Shown here one piece after another: positions 46,070 through 54,777 of a DNA stretch of 64,000 nucleotides. This DNA is from Acinetobacter suaedae. GTDB taxonomy: Bacteria; Pseudomonadota; Gammaproteobacteria; Pseudomonadales; Moraxellaceae. The stretch's first letter is position 1. Each line of letters opens with the position of its first letter. The position numbers and the translations under genes were made by a program. The DNA lies in NCBI RefSeq assembly GCF_008630915.1, contig NZ_CP043909.1, forward strand, positions 1,798,001-1,862,000, read 5' to 3'. The notes under the pieces are model-generated. The model was not told the origin of the DNA and did not search any database. It was given only the letters and a program-made list of their open reading frames with translations.

Positions 46070-47422
46070 TTAAGCTGCGCTTTGTTGGTCTGCGTGGCGT
46101 TCTACTAGTGCTTGTTCGAATAGACGTTGCTCTTTTTCTTTATGCTCTACTGAGAATCGAATAAACATCACAGAACCTGCGGCAATAACAACCAAGCCAC
46201 CTAAAACCATTAAACAAGTTTGGATATCCAACATACCTTTCAATAAGAACCCAGCCGCAACTGCACCCACATTGCCGCCTGCACCGATAATGCCTGCAAC
46301 ACCACCTAAGGCCTCACGATCAATAAATGGAACCAATGCATAAGTCGCTCCGCACGCCATGTGGGTAAACAGAGCGAAAATCGTCATACTTAAAATTGCC
46401 AATGTCACACTATTCATTTGAGAAAATAGAATCAGGAATAAGCCTTCACCTAAAATGAGAAGGAATAAAACCTTAGTACGCCCATCCAATCCTTTTTTAA
46501 GCGCCACTCGATCCGATACCATGCCCCCTAAAGCACGGGCAAATAATGCAAGTAAACCAAAAATTCCTGCAGCTAAGCCTGCTTCTTTTAAGCCAAACTC
46601 AAAATGAGTGACGTAATACATCGCGATGATGTTATGGATGAAGATTTCAATTCCGAAACAAGCAGCATAAGAGACAAATAAAATCCACACACGATAGTTA
46701 CGTGCTGCGTGCATTAAAATTGCTAATCCACCTTTTTTATCACTCCCCACCACAACACCTTGTGCGCGAAGTTCTTTAAAATCTCCTTGAGGGCAATCTT
46801 GAGTAAATTTCCAATATAAGATCCCAACGATTACCATCATTAAACCAGGCACGATCAATGCGATACGCCACCCCATTGTTTGCTCAACACCAAACATCAC
46901 CAATGCGGCTAAAACTAAAGGCATGAGTGCTTGCGTTGCACCACCCCCTGCATTTCCCCAACCTGCCGATGCCGCGTTTGCAGTTCCTACAACATTTGGA
47001 GCAAACATGATGCTGGTGTGATACTGCGTAATGACAAAGCTCGCACCAATTGCACCAATCAGTAGTCGGAAAAATAGAAATGATTCATAACTATTGGCTG
47101 CTGCAACCCCAAATACCGGAATACTTCCAATCAAAAGTAACGCAGTATAAGTTCTACGTGGACCATATTTATCGCACAATGGTCCAACGATAAGACGCAC
47201 TAGAATCGTGATTGCAACCGCAGCAATATTGATATTGGCAATTTGATCTTTGGTTAAATTAAACTCACCTGCGATTACTGGCATCAACGGTGCACATGCA
47301 AACCAAGCAAAGAAACATACGAAGAAAGCTAGCCAACTCATATGGAAGGCACGCATCGCTGGAACGGAAAAGTTAAATAACTTAATTGATGTGGCTTTTT
47401 TAGCCGATAGATCTAAAGACAT
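46070..47422 (-). CDS. Nitrate/nitrite transporter (NarK/NasA-type MFS)
   Basis: A 450-residue inner-membrane MFS protein with 12 hydrophobic segments. It has the nitrate-porter signature regions SAGWGNAGGGATQALMPL and GVAGIIGAGGNVGAVAAG in paired positions, and the MFS loop motif GPLCDKYGPRRTY. It is the first gene of the leftward nas operon. An upstream ATG at 47428 exists, but AGGAG would then abut it with no spacer; the ATG at 47422 is 6 bp from AGGAG and is preferred. Its leader and sigma-54 promoter are described separately. Confidence 0.93.
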   Translation of the reverse strand: MSLDLSAKKATSIKLFNFSVPAMRAFHMSWLAFFVCFFAWFACAPLMPVIAGEFNLTKDQIANINIAAVAITILVRLIVGPLCDKYGPRRTYTALLLIGSIPVFGVAAANSYESFLFFRLLIGAIGASFVITQYHTSIMFAPNVVGTANAASAGWGNAGGGATQALMPLVLAALVMFGVEQTMGWRIALIVPGLMMVIVGILYWKFTQDCPQGDFKELRAQGVVVGSDKKGGLAILMHAARNYRVWILFVSYAACFGIEIFIHNIIAMYYVTHFEFGLKEAGLAAGIFGLLALFARALGGMVSDRVALKKGLDGRTKVLFLLILGEGLFLILFSQMNSVTLAILSMTIFALFTHMACGATYALVPFIDREALGGVAGIIGAGGNVGAVAAGFLLKGMLDIQTCLMVLGGLVVIAAGSVMFIRFSVEHKEKEQRLFEQALVERHADQQSAA

Positions 47423-47474
47423 TGCCATCTCCTATACTGAACGTATACTGCTTTGTCGACACAAATCATTGTGT

Positions 47475-47538
47475 AAACAAACCGATCAGATCGGACATCG
47501 TTGGCCGTCTTACTTTTTGAAAAGTCGTCTTTGACTCA
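47475..47538 (-). promoter_or_regulatory. NasT (ANTAR) antitermination leader: P1 and P2 hexaloop hairpins and an overlapping terminator
   Basis: Read on the minus strand from the predicted start at 47538: P1 is gaguc-AAAGAC-gacuu (47537-47522). P2 is cggcc-AACGAU-guccg with one mismatch (47507-47492). Both hexaloops have A at position 1 and G at 4, the ANTAR-target pattern. The 3' arm of P2 overlaps the 5' arm of a terminator-like hairpin, ccgauc-u-gaucgg followed by uuuguuu (47494-47475), so P2 and terminator exclude each other. A further hairpin, acacaa/ttgtgt, lies at 47459-47474. Function is inferred. Confidence 0.6.
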
Positions 47539-47548
47539 ATAAAGATTT

Positions 47549-47564
47549 AGCAAATGTCGTGCCA
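47549..47564 (-). promoter_or_regulatory. Sigma-54 promoter of the nas operon
   Basis: On the minus strand the sequence is TGGCACG-ACAT-TTGCT, an exact match to the -24/-12 consensus with GG and GC ten bases apart. The predicted start, 12 bases past the GC, is 47538, exactly the first base of hairpin P1. It reads toward the transporter gene. Confidence 0.85.
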
Positions 47565-47644
47565 TGTTTCCAATAAAAAATAAAATCAAATATTAATCAT
47601 TGTTTTTTATATATATTTATAAAAAAACAAAGGTCGCTTTGCAT

Positions 47645-47658
47645 GCACTAAATTGTGC
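47645..47658. promoter_or_regulatory. Candidate NtrC-binding site
   Basis: gcac-taaatt-gtgc lies about 110 bp upstream of the predicted nas operon start, a usual enhancer distance. NtrC sites normally have seven bases between GCAC and GTGC; here there are six, so the call is tentative. Confidence 0.35.
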
Positions 47659-47864
47659 TTTTTAACACAAACATACAGATGACCTGTTTTAACGCACACT
47701 TCAATTTGCTTCAAAACATGACTTTTTGCGCACCAAAAATGCACACCCTCATTAAATAGACGGATAAAATCAAATAATTATTTCGTTCAACATTTAAGCA
47801 ACGATACAATACAGCGCATCAATAGATTGCCTTTGGAAATTTTGCACTATATTAAATTTTCTCA

Positions 47865-47880
47865 TGGCATTAATTTTGCT
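47865..47880 (+). promoter_or_regulatory. Sigma-54 promoter of nasT-nasS
   Basis: tggcatt-aatt-ttgct on the plus strand matches the -24/-12 consensus with GG and GC ten bases apart. The predicted start is about 47891, giving a 55-base leader before nasT. Confidence 0.7.
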
Positions 47881-47945
47881 TAAATAATAAAACCCACAGC
47901 ACTGACTTCATAACGTGCATAAACCGACTGTTTGACTTTATACTT

Positions 47946-48536
47946 ATGCCGAAACTCAAAATCGTACTCATAGATGATGATCAGGCTCGGGCGGAATACA
48001 TTAAAACCTGTTTAATTGAACATGATTTTGATGTGGTTGCTTGCTTTACCCTAGATCACTTAAATATATTCAAACTAGAACATCTGCAAGCAGATGTGAT
48101 CTTACTCGATATGGATCACCCGCATCGTGACGTGATCGAAAGCTGTGTCAGCAACTTTGATCTACCAACTGTGTTATTTACCAAAAACACAGATAAAAAT
48201 ACCATTAAACAAGCGATTGATGCAGGTATAACTGCTTATATTGTCGATGGTATAGATCCCTCACGCCTACATACCATCTTAGATATTTCAATTGAACAAT
48301 ATAAAAAGCATAAAAAACTTGAAGGCGATCTTAGAGATGCAAAAACTAAACTTGCAGATCGTAAAGATATCGAAAAAGCCAAAGTTTTATTAATGCAATT
48401 ACATGATTTAAGTGAAGATACTGCCTTTCAGCTGCTCAGAAAAAATGCCATGAGTCATCGTATGACTATTGGTGAGATGGCTCGTCGGCTACTCGATGCC
48501 CAACAACTTTTAAATAATCAACTAAAGGATGAATAG
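47946..48536 (+). CDS. nasT: NasT-type ANTAR antitermination response regulator
   Basis: A 196-residue two-domain protein. The receiver-like domain (1-115) has IDDD and Asp55 in VILLDMDHPH. A coiled linker precedes the C-terminal ANTAR RNA-binding domain (about 135-190; KAKVLLMQL, EDTAFQLLRKNAMSHRMTIG, EMARRLLDAQ). In relatives NasS holds NasT until nitrate or nitrite releases it; NasT then binds the leader of the nas operon and prevents termination. It has its own sigma-54 promoter candidate, and nasS begins directly after its stop. Confidence 0.92.
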   Translation: MPKLKIVLIDDDQARAEYIKTCLIEHDFDVVACFTLDHLNIFKLEHLQADVILLDMDHPHRDVIESCVSNFDLPTVLFTKNTDKNTIKQAIDAGITAYIVDGIDPSRLHTILDISIEQYKKHKKLEGDLRDAKTKLADRKDIEKAKVLLMQLHDLSEDTAFQLLRKNAMSHRMTIGEMARRLLDAQQLLNNQLKDE

Positions 48537-49571
48537 ATGAGCCATTTAGTAGAATTAGAAAAAGTAGACTTGCAGCTTGGCTATATTCCATTACTGGACT
48601 GTGTTGCCTTATTATGGGCCAAACAACGTGGCTATTTTGAAGATGTTGGATTAAATATCAGTTTGGTTAAAGAAGCTTCTTGGGCAAGTCTGCGTGATCG
48701 CCTTGCTTTTGGGCTGCTCGATGCCGCACATTGCCTATCTGCAATGCTTCCAGCTGCCGCAGTTGGTGCAGATCAAATCGGCATACCATTGCAAACCCCG
48801 TTAGTTTTGAGCGAAAACCGTGCGTTTATTAGCCTGAGTCAAAAACTTTGCTATGAATTAGATATTCACCAACACGATCCCGTTGAAATTTCCGCACAGA
48901 AGCTGGTGCAAAAAATAAAAGCGCACCAAACGCTTTCTTTGGCGCATGTATTTCAACACTCTATTCATCATTATTGTTTAAGAGAGTGGTTAGCACTTGC
49001 AGATGAAGATCTCGCACATTCAATAGATATCAAAACCTTAGCGCCACCCTATATGGTCGAAGCACTCAACACCCACCTGATTGATGGTTTTTGTGTGGGT
49101 GAACCATGGAATACTCAAGCTGAGGTCTTCGGTTTGAGTCATATTGTTTGTTCGAGTCAGGATATTATTCCAAACGTAGCAGATAAAGTATTGGCAGTGA
49201 CCCAAGAGTGGGCTCAACAACATCCAAACACTTTGATTGCTCTCACCAGTGCAGTGTTGAGAGCACAAAAGGAATTACAGGAAATAAAAGACTTTTCTCC
49301 AGTTTGGAGATTACTGGTCGAGTTTGACATTATTCAATTCAATTGTTCTCCTGAAGTCCATGTCGAAAAGTATTTTAAGATTCAAAACATCATTCGAAAC
49401 TTTATACAAATAGATGCTGCACCTAAGACAAAAGATTTTGAGTGGTTGTTTCTACAAATGCAAAAATGGCAAATTCCACAACACATACCTAAATCTGAAC
49501 TTGATTTAGCTCAAGGGTGCCTTTTATTAAAAACTTATCAAAGCGCTGTAGACTTGAATATTAAAATTTAG
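48537..49571 (+). CDS. nasS: NasS-type nitrate/nitrite sensor (NrtA-like periplasmic-binding fold)
   Basis: A 344-residue cytosolic protein without a signal peptide, resembling NrtA/CmpA nitrate-binding proteins: LQLGYIPLLDCVALLWAKQ, AFGLLDAAHCLSAMLPAA, and DGFCVGEPWNTQAE. In the NasS-NasT pair it is the nitrate/nitrite sensor that sequesters NasT when no nitrate is present. Its ATG immediately follows the nasT stop, so the two are coupled. Confidence 0.9.
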   Translation: MSHLVELEKVDLQLGYIPLLDCVALLWAKQRGYFEDVGLNISLVKEASWASLRDRLAFGLLDAAHCLSAMLPAAAVGADQIGIPLQTPLVLSENRAFISLSQKLCYELDIHQHDPVEISAQKLVQKIKAHQTLSLAHVFQHSIHHYCLREWLALADEDLAHSIDIKTLAPPYMVEALNTHLIDGFCVGEPWNTQAEVFGLSHIVCSSQDIIPNVADKVLAVTQEWAQQHPNTLIALTSAVLRAQKELQEIKDFSPVWRLLVEFDIIQFNCSPEVHVEKYFKIQNIIRNFIQIDAAPKTKDFEWLFLQMQKWQIPQHIPKSELDLAQGCLLLKTYQSAVDLNIKI

Positions 49572-49579
49572 CTTAAAAA

Positions 49580-49610
49580 AAAGCTGTCTTTAGCAAGTAA
49601 AGACAGCTTT
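49580..49610 (+). terminator. Terminator after nasS
   Basis: A 12-bp perfect stem aaagctgtcttt/aaagacagcttt with loop agcaagt lies 9 bp past the nasS stop. The T-run after it is short. Confidence 0.65.
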
Positions 49611-49620
49611 GAAAGACCCA

Positions 49621-49650
49621 AAAAGGCTAAGCCAATCAATATAGCCTTTT
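49621..49650 (+). terminator. Second hairpin after nasS
   Basis: aaaaggcta/tagcctttt, a 9-bp stem with a 12-base loop ending in TTTT, stands 11 bp after the first terminator and may back it up. Confidence 0.5.
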
Positions 49651-50285
49651 AAGTAAAATAATCTTAGTCAAACTCTGCATATCTTTTTCGGACATTTTTA
49701 TGTCATTAACCGCCATACAAAACACAAAGATGCATCACTTTTGCCAATGCATAATTTTCTAACAACGCACAAGGAATAAGCATTTTTTTGTTAAATACAA
49801 AATATGTTATCAATCAAAGTAAATTTGAATGCAGAGCTTCCTTTGAATGAATGACTCAATACCTCACCGATTTAGCTAAACCAAAGCATAAAACCAATAA
49901 ATTAAAATAAAAACAATATGTTATATAGGTTAATTTTACTTAAACTTTAATATTTACAACACTTATCCAGTATTTATAGATCAATATAAACCATACATCA
50001 ATATCTACTCTTTAGAGCAATGACTACTGAGTTACACAAATGTCATGAACCAATACAGGTAATTCAGTTTAAAATAGTGAAACTTTAAAAATATCGAAAA
50101 ATTTGTCATATTTTAACATTGCCAATTCCTTGCAAAGTTCTCATTATATGCAGCATGCTTGGTATGCAAATTTCTTCATCGATTAAATGAAATTATAAAA
50201 AAATGCAGAATTTTGTGCCATAATAAGCAAACTTTGCAGACATCTTGCAAAAAACATTTGCAGTTTTAGAATTGGAGCAGGCTGA
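49651..50285. other. Long intergenic region upstream of aroQ
   Basis: About 635 bp, strongly A+T rich, with no credible coding frame. It should hold the aroQ-accB-accC promoter; a -10-like cataat lies near 50219-50224. A dyad tttgca-N7-tgcaaa at 50233-50251 lies between that and the aroQ start. I see no small RNA that I would defend. Confidence 0.4.
50233..50251. promoter_or_regulatory. Candidate operator upstream of aroQ-accBC
   Basis: Perfect inverted repeat tttgca-N7-tgcaaa, 35 bp before the aroQ ATG; several more tgcaaa/tttgca copies lie nearby (50165, 50257). It may be a regulator site for the acetyl-CoA carboxylase operon; no regulator is identified. Confidence 0.35.
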
Positions 50286-50735
50286 ATGAGCTCAACCATT
50301 TTGGTGATTCACGGACCGAATTTAAACTTGCTAGGAAAGCGTGAACCAGAAGTTTATGGTTACCTCACCCTAGATGATATTAACCAACAGCTCACTGCTC
50401 AAGCTAAACACGCATCATTTATATTAGACACATTTCAAAGTAATTGGGAAGGTGCGATTGTTGATCGTATCCATGAAGCACAAAATCAAGGTGTTAAATT
50501 TATTATTATTAACCCCGCTGCTTTAACCCACACTTCAGTTGCTATACGCGACGCCCTTCTTGGTGTTGCAATCCCATTTATTGAGGTGCATTTGTCAAAT
50601 GTTCACGCACGTGAACCATTTCGTCATCACTCATATTTATCAGACAAAGCCATAGGCGTGATTTGTGGCTTAGGCGCACAAGGTTATTCTTTTGCGCTCA
50701 ACTACGCTATCGAAAAAATTCAATCTACTAATTAA
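50286..50735 (+). CDS. aroQ: Type II 3-dehydroquinate dehydratase
   Basis: A 149-residue dodecameric enzyme of the shikimate pathway. It has the N-terminal [17 protein letters not shown] (catalytic Tyr in the flexible loop), [16 protein letters not shown], and the C-terminal [20 protein letters not shown]. It leads the aroQ-accB-accC cluster, common in pseudomonads and Acinetobacter. accB follows after 25 bp. Confidence 0.96.
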   Translation: MSSTILVIHGPNLNLLGKREPEVYGYLTLDDINQQLTAQAKHASFILDTFQSNWEGAIVDRIHEAQNQGVKFIIINPAALTHTSVAIRDALLGVAIPFIEVHLSNVHAREPFRHHSYLSDKAIGVICGLGAQGYSFALNYAIEKIQSTN

Positions 50736-50760
50736 TTTAAACCTTCAGGAATGCTCACTC

Positions 50761-51180
50761 ATGGATATCCGTAAAATCAAGAAGCTCATCGACTTGATGA
50801 TTGAATCTGACTTACAAGCGATTGAAGTTAAGGAAGGTGATCAATCCATCTCATTGACTCGCCCAACACCAGTTTATGCCGCTGCTCCTGTTGCTGCTCC
50901 TGCTGCAACAGCTCCTGCTACACCCGTTGCAAAAACACCACGTGGTGCTGTTGAAACTTCCCCTATGGTTGGTGTGTTTTATGCTGCACCAAGCCCTGGT
51001 GAAGCACCATTTGTCAAAGTTGGTCAAACTGTTTCAGCTGGTGAAACACTTGGGATCATTGAGGCAATGAAAATCATGAACCCCATCGAAGCAACCCAAA
51101 GTGGTGTTATCGAAGAGATTTTAGTGAAAAATGGTGATGTCATTCAATTCGGTCAACCATTATTCCGCTATCGCGCTTAA
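50761..51180 (+). CDS. accB: Acetyl-CoA carboxylase biotin carboxyl carrier protein
   Basis: A 139-residue protein. The N-terminal helix ([18 protein letters not shown]) precedes an Ala/Pro-rich linker (about 40-62) and the biotinyl domain with the lysine motif [11 protein letters not shown]. The frame extends 23 codons upstream across aroQ's end, but the ATG at 50761 gives the family N-terminus and follows AGGAATG-rich sequence. Biotin is attached by BirA and carboxylated by AccC, encoded 17 bp on. Confidence 0.96.
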   Translation: MDIRKIKKLIDLMIESDLQAIEVKEGDQSISLTRPTPVYAAAPVAAPAATAPATPVAKTPRGAVETSPMVGVFYAAPSPGEAPFVKVGQTVSAGETLGIIEAMKIMNPIEATQSGVIEEILVKNGDVIQFGQPLFRYRA

Positions 51181-51197
51181 TCAGTCTGGGGATTTCT

Positions 51198-52562
51198 ATG
51201 TTGCAAAAAGTATTAATTGCAAACCGTGGTGAAATCGCTTTACGAATTACTCGGGCTTGCAAAACTCTCGGCATTAAAACTGTTGGTATATATTCTGATG
51301 CAGACAAGGATTTAATGCACTTACGCTTCGTAGACGAAGCTGTTTGCATTGGACCGGGTACAACGAGTGAAAGCTATTTAAATATTCCTGCAATTATTAC
51401 TGCCGCAGAAATCACAGGTGCTGATGCAATTCACCCTGGCTATGGTTTTCTCTCAGAAAATGCTGAGTTTGCTGAAATTGTAGAAAGTTCTGGCTTCATT
51501 TTTATTGGTCCTCGTCCTGAGCATATTCGTCTCATGGGGAACAAAGTGTCCGCGATTATTGCGATGAAGAAAGCTGGTGTGCCTACCGTTCCTGGTTGTG
51601 ACCACGCAGTAACTATTCACAATGCACTTGCTGAAGCCAAAGAAATTGGTTTTCCTCTGATCGTTAAGGCTGCTGCTGGTGGTGGTGGTCGTGGTATGCG
51701 TATCGTTGAACGTGTTGACACTTTACTCGAGTCTGTTCAAGCTGCTCAACGTGATGCTGAAATGTGGTTCGGTGATGACACTGTTTACATGGAACGCTTT
51801 TTACAAAAACCTCGCCATGTAGAAGTTCAAGTACTTGGTGATGGAAATGGTCATGCAATTCATTTATATGATCGTGATTGTTCGCTCCAACGTCGTCATC
51901 AAAAAGTATTAGAAGAAGCACCTGCGCCAAATCTTCCAGAACAAGCACGTGCTGATATTCTCGAAGCTTGCGTAAATGCATGTAAGCTCATGCAATATCG
52001 TGGCGCAGGTACATTCGAGTTCTTATTTGAAGATGGTGAGTTCTTCTTTATCGAGATGAACACACGTGTTCAAGTTGAACATCCTGTTACCGAGATGGTG
52101 ACTGGGGTCGATATCATTGAACAACAGCTTCGCATTGCTGGTGGTTTAGGTTTAAACCTTGAACAACATGAGATCGAAGTAAAAGGTCATGCGATCGAAT
52201 GCCGTATCAATGCAGAAGATCCAACTACCTTCCTCCCTTCACCTGGTAAAATCAACAGTTTTTACGCGCCAGGTGGTGCAGGTATTCGCTTAGATTCTCA
52301 TATTTATCAAGGCTACAGCATTCCTCCATACTATGATTCAATGATTGCAAAATTAATTGCTCATGGTAAAGACCGCGAAACATCTCTTGCACGTATGCGC
52401 CAAGCACTTGATGAAATGATTTTGACAGGTATTAAAACCAATATTCCACTGCATAAAGATCTAATATTGAAGGATAAAAACTTCTGTGAACAGGCAATGG
52501 ATATTCATTATTTGGAAAAGCATTTGTTAAAACAGCTCGAACCTAAAGCTGAAACTGCTTAA
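51198..52562 (+). CDS. accC: Acetyl-CoA carboxylase biotin carboxylase subunit
   Basis: A 454-residue ATP-grasp enzyme that carboxylates the biotin on AccB in the first step of fatty acid synthesis. It has [13 protein letters not shown] at the N-terminus, the glycine-rich loop [26 protein letters not shown], and [20 protein letters not shown]. It is the last gene of the operon; the accA and accD subunits are elsewhere, as usual. Confidence 0.97.
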   Translation: MLQKVLIANRGEIALRITRACKTLGIKTVGIYSDADKDLMHLRFVDEAVCIGPGTTSESYLNIPAIITAAEITGADAIHPGYGFLSENAEFAEIVESSGFIFIGPRPEHIRLMGNKVSAIIAMKKAGVPTVPGCDHAVTIHNALAEAKEIGFPLIVKAAAGGGGRGMRIVERVDTLLESVQAAQRDAEMWFGDDTVYMERFLQKPRHVEVQVLGDGNGHAIHLYDRDCSLQRRHQKVLEEAPAPNLPEQARADILEACVNACKLMQYRGAGTFEFLFEDGEFFFIEMNTRVQVEHPVTEMVTGVDIIEQQLRIAGGLGLNLEQHEIEVKGHAIECRINAEDPTTFLPSPGKINSFYAPGGAGIRLDSHIYQGYSIPPYYDSMIAKLIAHGKDRETSLARMRQALDEMILTGIKTNIPLHKDLILKDKNFCEQAMDIHYLEKHLLKQLEPKAETA

Positions 52563-52564
52563 AT

Positions 52565-52598
52565 AAAAAACCTCTTATTTACGAATAAGAGGTTTTTT
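52565..52598. terminator. Bidirectional terminator after accC
   Basis: A 15-bp perfect stem aaaaaacctcttatt/aataagaggtttttt with loop tacg has A- and T-runs on each side. It serves accC and the convergent secreted hypothetical. Confidence 0.9.
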
Positions 52599-52610
52599 TA
52601 TACCAATACT

Positions 52611-53087
52611 TTATGGCAAAACACGGCGTAAAGTTGCAAAGCACTTGTCGCCTTTCTCATTGGCACAAAAATCTATCGTATGGGGATTAGCCCATTTGAC
52701 AAAATATTGAGAAACCTCACCTGTTTGATCGACTTGTTGACCTGAACAATCAACTTCATTATTATCATATTTGATTTGTAAAATAAGTGCTGGTAAGCGT
52801 TCTTGTTGATTATCAGAAGGTTGATAGTCATACATTCCATAAGACCACTCCTTACCGCTTCTAATTACAACCTCATTTGCACCACGAAAATTATAGTACT
52901 CAACACATTTTTTATTATTTGGTATTTCCATTCCCCAAAGCCCCATAATTTCAGGACGATTCGTCACACGTATGCTATTCGCTGTTGCCATTTGGGGTGT
53001 GGTTACAACATTCGTATTCGCTGTCGTTTCAGCCAATGTCCATGTTGAACAAGCACACAAGAATCCAATAATATAAATATTTTTCAT
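52611..53087 (-). CDS. Secreted hypothetical protein
   Basis: A 158-residue protein that I do not recognise. A signal peptide (about 1-19, ending STWTLAE) is followed by a Thr/Asn-rich segment and a compact domain with GLWGMEIPNNKKCVEYYNF, and Cys residues (KKCVEYY, DCSGQQ, DFCANEK, KCFATL) consistent with periplasmic disulfides. It shares the terminator with accC. No functional neighbour is visible. Confidence 0.7.
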   Translation of the reverse strand: MKNIYIIGFLCACSTWTLAETTANTNVVTTPQMATANSIRVTNRPEIMGLWGMEIPNNKKCVEYYNFRGANEVVIRSGKEWSYGMYDYQPSDNQQERLPALILQIKYDNNEVDCSGQQVDQTGEVSQYFVKWANPHTIDFCANEKGDKCFATLRRVLP

Positions 53088-53284
53088 AGATTTAATTTAA
53101 GTTATCATCTAAACATTCCTTGGCTTTAACTTAGCATATTTTTCAACAAAAACACTGATTCATAACCATATCGACACAATATTTTTCTGGTGTGATTTAT
53201 TTATTGATTTTGCTTTTTTCAGGTATGCTAAGACCAATTTGAACGAAATTTTACTGTAAAAATTTAGCTTTAGGGATCAAAGCC

Positions 53285-54775
53285 ATGAAATTTTCTGAAT
53301 ACGTCCAATATGATGGTCTTGGTTTAGCTCAACTTGTAAAAAATAAAGAAATTCAAACGATAGAATTATTGGAGCTTGCTCTAGCACGAAGCACCCAGGT
53401 CAACCCCAAGCTCAATGCAATTATCATCCCGATGTATGAACAAGCCAAACAACGTGCTTCACAGAATCTATCGGGGCCATTTGCAGGCGTTCCCTTTCTA
53501 GTAAAAGATTTATTTCAAGAGTATCAAGGTGTACCCACTTCTTATGGCAGCCATTCATTAAAAAGAATAAATTACACCCCTGATTTTAATGCAGAAATTG
53601 TAAACCGTTGGGAAAAAGCAGGAATCATTACTTTTGGTCGAACCAATACACCAGAATTTGGAATCAAAGGAATTACTGAACCCGATGCCTGGGGGGCATG
53701 CCATAATCCATGGAATTTAAAACATAATAGCGGTGGTTCATCGGGTGGATCTGCTTCAGCAGTAGCAGGCGGTATTGTACCCATTGCTGGTGCTGGAGAT
53801 GGTGGAGGCTCAATCCGTATTCCTGCATCTTATTGTGGCTTGTTTGGGCTTAAACCAAGTCGAGGTCGTACACCATGGGGACCACAATATAGTGAGGCTA
53901 TGCATGGCGCAGCGATGCAACATGTTTTATGCAAAACGGTTCGTGACAGTGCTGCTATGCTTGATGCAGTGCAAGGTCCTGAACAAAGTTCACTTTTTAC
54001 AATTCAGGCACCCAATCAAAAATATCTGGATATCATCCAGCAATCACCTAAAAAACTTAAAATCGCATTTAACACCCAATCACCTATTGGTACTAAAGTT
54101 TCTAAAGATGCTATTCAAGCCATTCAACAGACTGCCAAACTTTTAGAGTCACTTGGACATGTGGTGGTGGAAGATCGTCCCAAAATCGATGGATTGGCTT
54201 TAGCAAAAGACTTTATTACGACATGGTTTAGCCAATTCTCATATATGCAAGCACAAATCAAACAAATGACAGGTTCTACAGATCAAGATTTTGAACTTGA
54301 TTCGATTGCTTTGGCTGCATTTGGTACTAAAACAACAGCAACTGAATACATTCACAACCTCAATAACTGGGGACTTTATAGCACTCAAATGAACATTTTC
54401 TTTGAGCAATATGATCTTTATTTGACCCCAACTACGGCTTCAGTTGCACCAAAAAATGGTGAGATTGCTACTCCTGCGTGGCAGAAACCCATTCTAAAAG
54501 GTTTACTAAAACTCGGAAAAGCACATTATCTTGCTCAAGGGAAACTGGTTGAAAAAATGGTACAAGACAATTTAAGCTGGGTACCATTCACACAATTGGC
54601 AAATGTTACTGGCTTACCAGCCATGTCAGTGCCCTTATATTGGAATAAGCATGATTTACCACTTGGCAGTCAGTTTATTGCTCCATTTGGGCGGGAAGAT
54701 CGTTTGTTACAACTCGCAGCTCAGTTAGAACAAGCTCAACCATGGATGCCTCAATACAAGAAAATATCGCTTTAA
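53285..54775 (+). CDS. Amidase (amidase signature family)
   Basis: A 496-residue hydrolase with the Lys-cisSer-Ser triad: Lys in [12 protein letters not shown] (about 80), the glycine-serine loop [17 protein letters not shown], and [20 protein letters not shown] with the nucleophile Ser. Members cleave amides and related bonds, but the substrate cannot be told. A C-terminal basic and hydrophobic region is ordinary. No signal peptide. It stands alone; the next gene is a convergent transporter with adjacent stop codons. Confidence 0.88.
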   Translation: MKFSEYVQYDGLGLAQLVKNKEIQTIELLELALARSTQVNPKLNAIIIPMYEQAKQRASQNLSGPFAGVPFLVKDLFQEYQGVPTSYGSHSLKRINYTPDFNAEIVNRWEKAGIITFGRTNTPEFGIKGITEPDAWGACHNPWNLKHNSGGSSGGSASAVAGGIVPIAGAGDGGGSIRIPASYCGLFGLKPSRGRTPWGPQYSEAMHGAAMQHVLCKTVRDSAAMLDAVQGPEQSSLFTIQAPNQKYLDIIQQSPKKLKIAFNTQSPIGTKVSKDAIQAIQQTAKLLESLGHVVVEDRPKIDGLALAKDFITTWFSQFSYMQAQIKQMTGSTDQDFELDSIALAAFGTKTTATEYIHNLNNWGLYSTQMNIFFEQYDLYLTPTTASVAPKNGEIATPAWQKPILKGLLKLGKAHYLAQGKLVEKMVQDNLSWVPFTQLANVTGLPAMSVPLYWNKHDLPLGSQFIAPFGREDRLLQLAAQLEQAQPWMPQYKKISL

Positions 54776-54777
54776 TA

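Larger units (their letters stand above)
47423..47945. other. nas divergent control region
   Basis: About 520 bp between the nas operon and nasT-nasS. It holds two opposed sigma-54 promoters, the ANTAR-type leader, and a candidate NtrC site. The rest is A+T rich, with no coding frame. A near-dyad gcac-N6-gtgc at 47645-47658 is the only NtrC-like element. Confidence 0.6.

Noticed and set aside
47642..47750. Further NtrC-like half-sites, including gcgcacc with gcaca
   Set aside because: They are direct or incomplete half-sites without dyad symmetry, so only the dyad at 47645-47658 was kept.
50876..51070. Leu/Gln-rich frame inside accB
   Set aside because: It comes from the Ala/Pro linker codons read in another frame.
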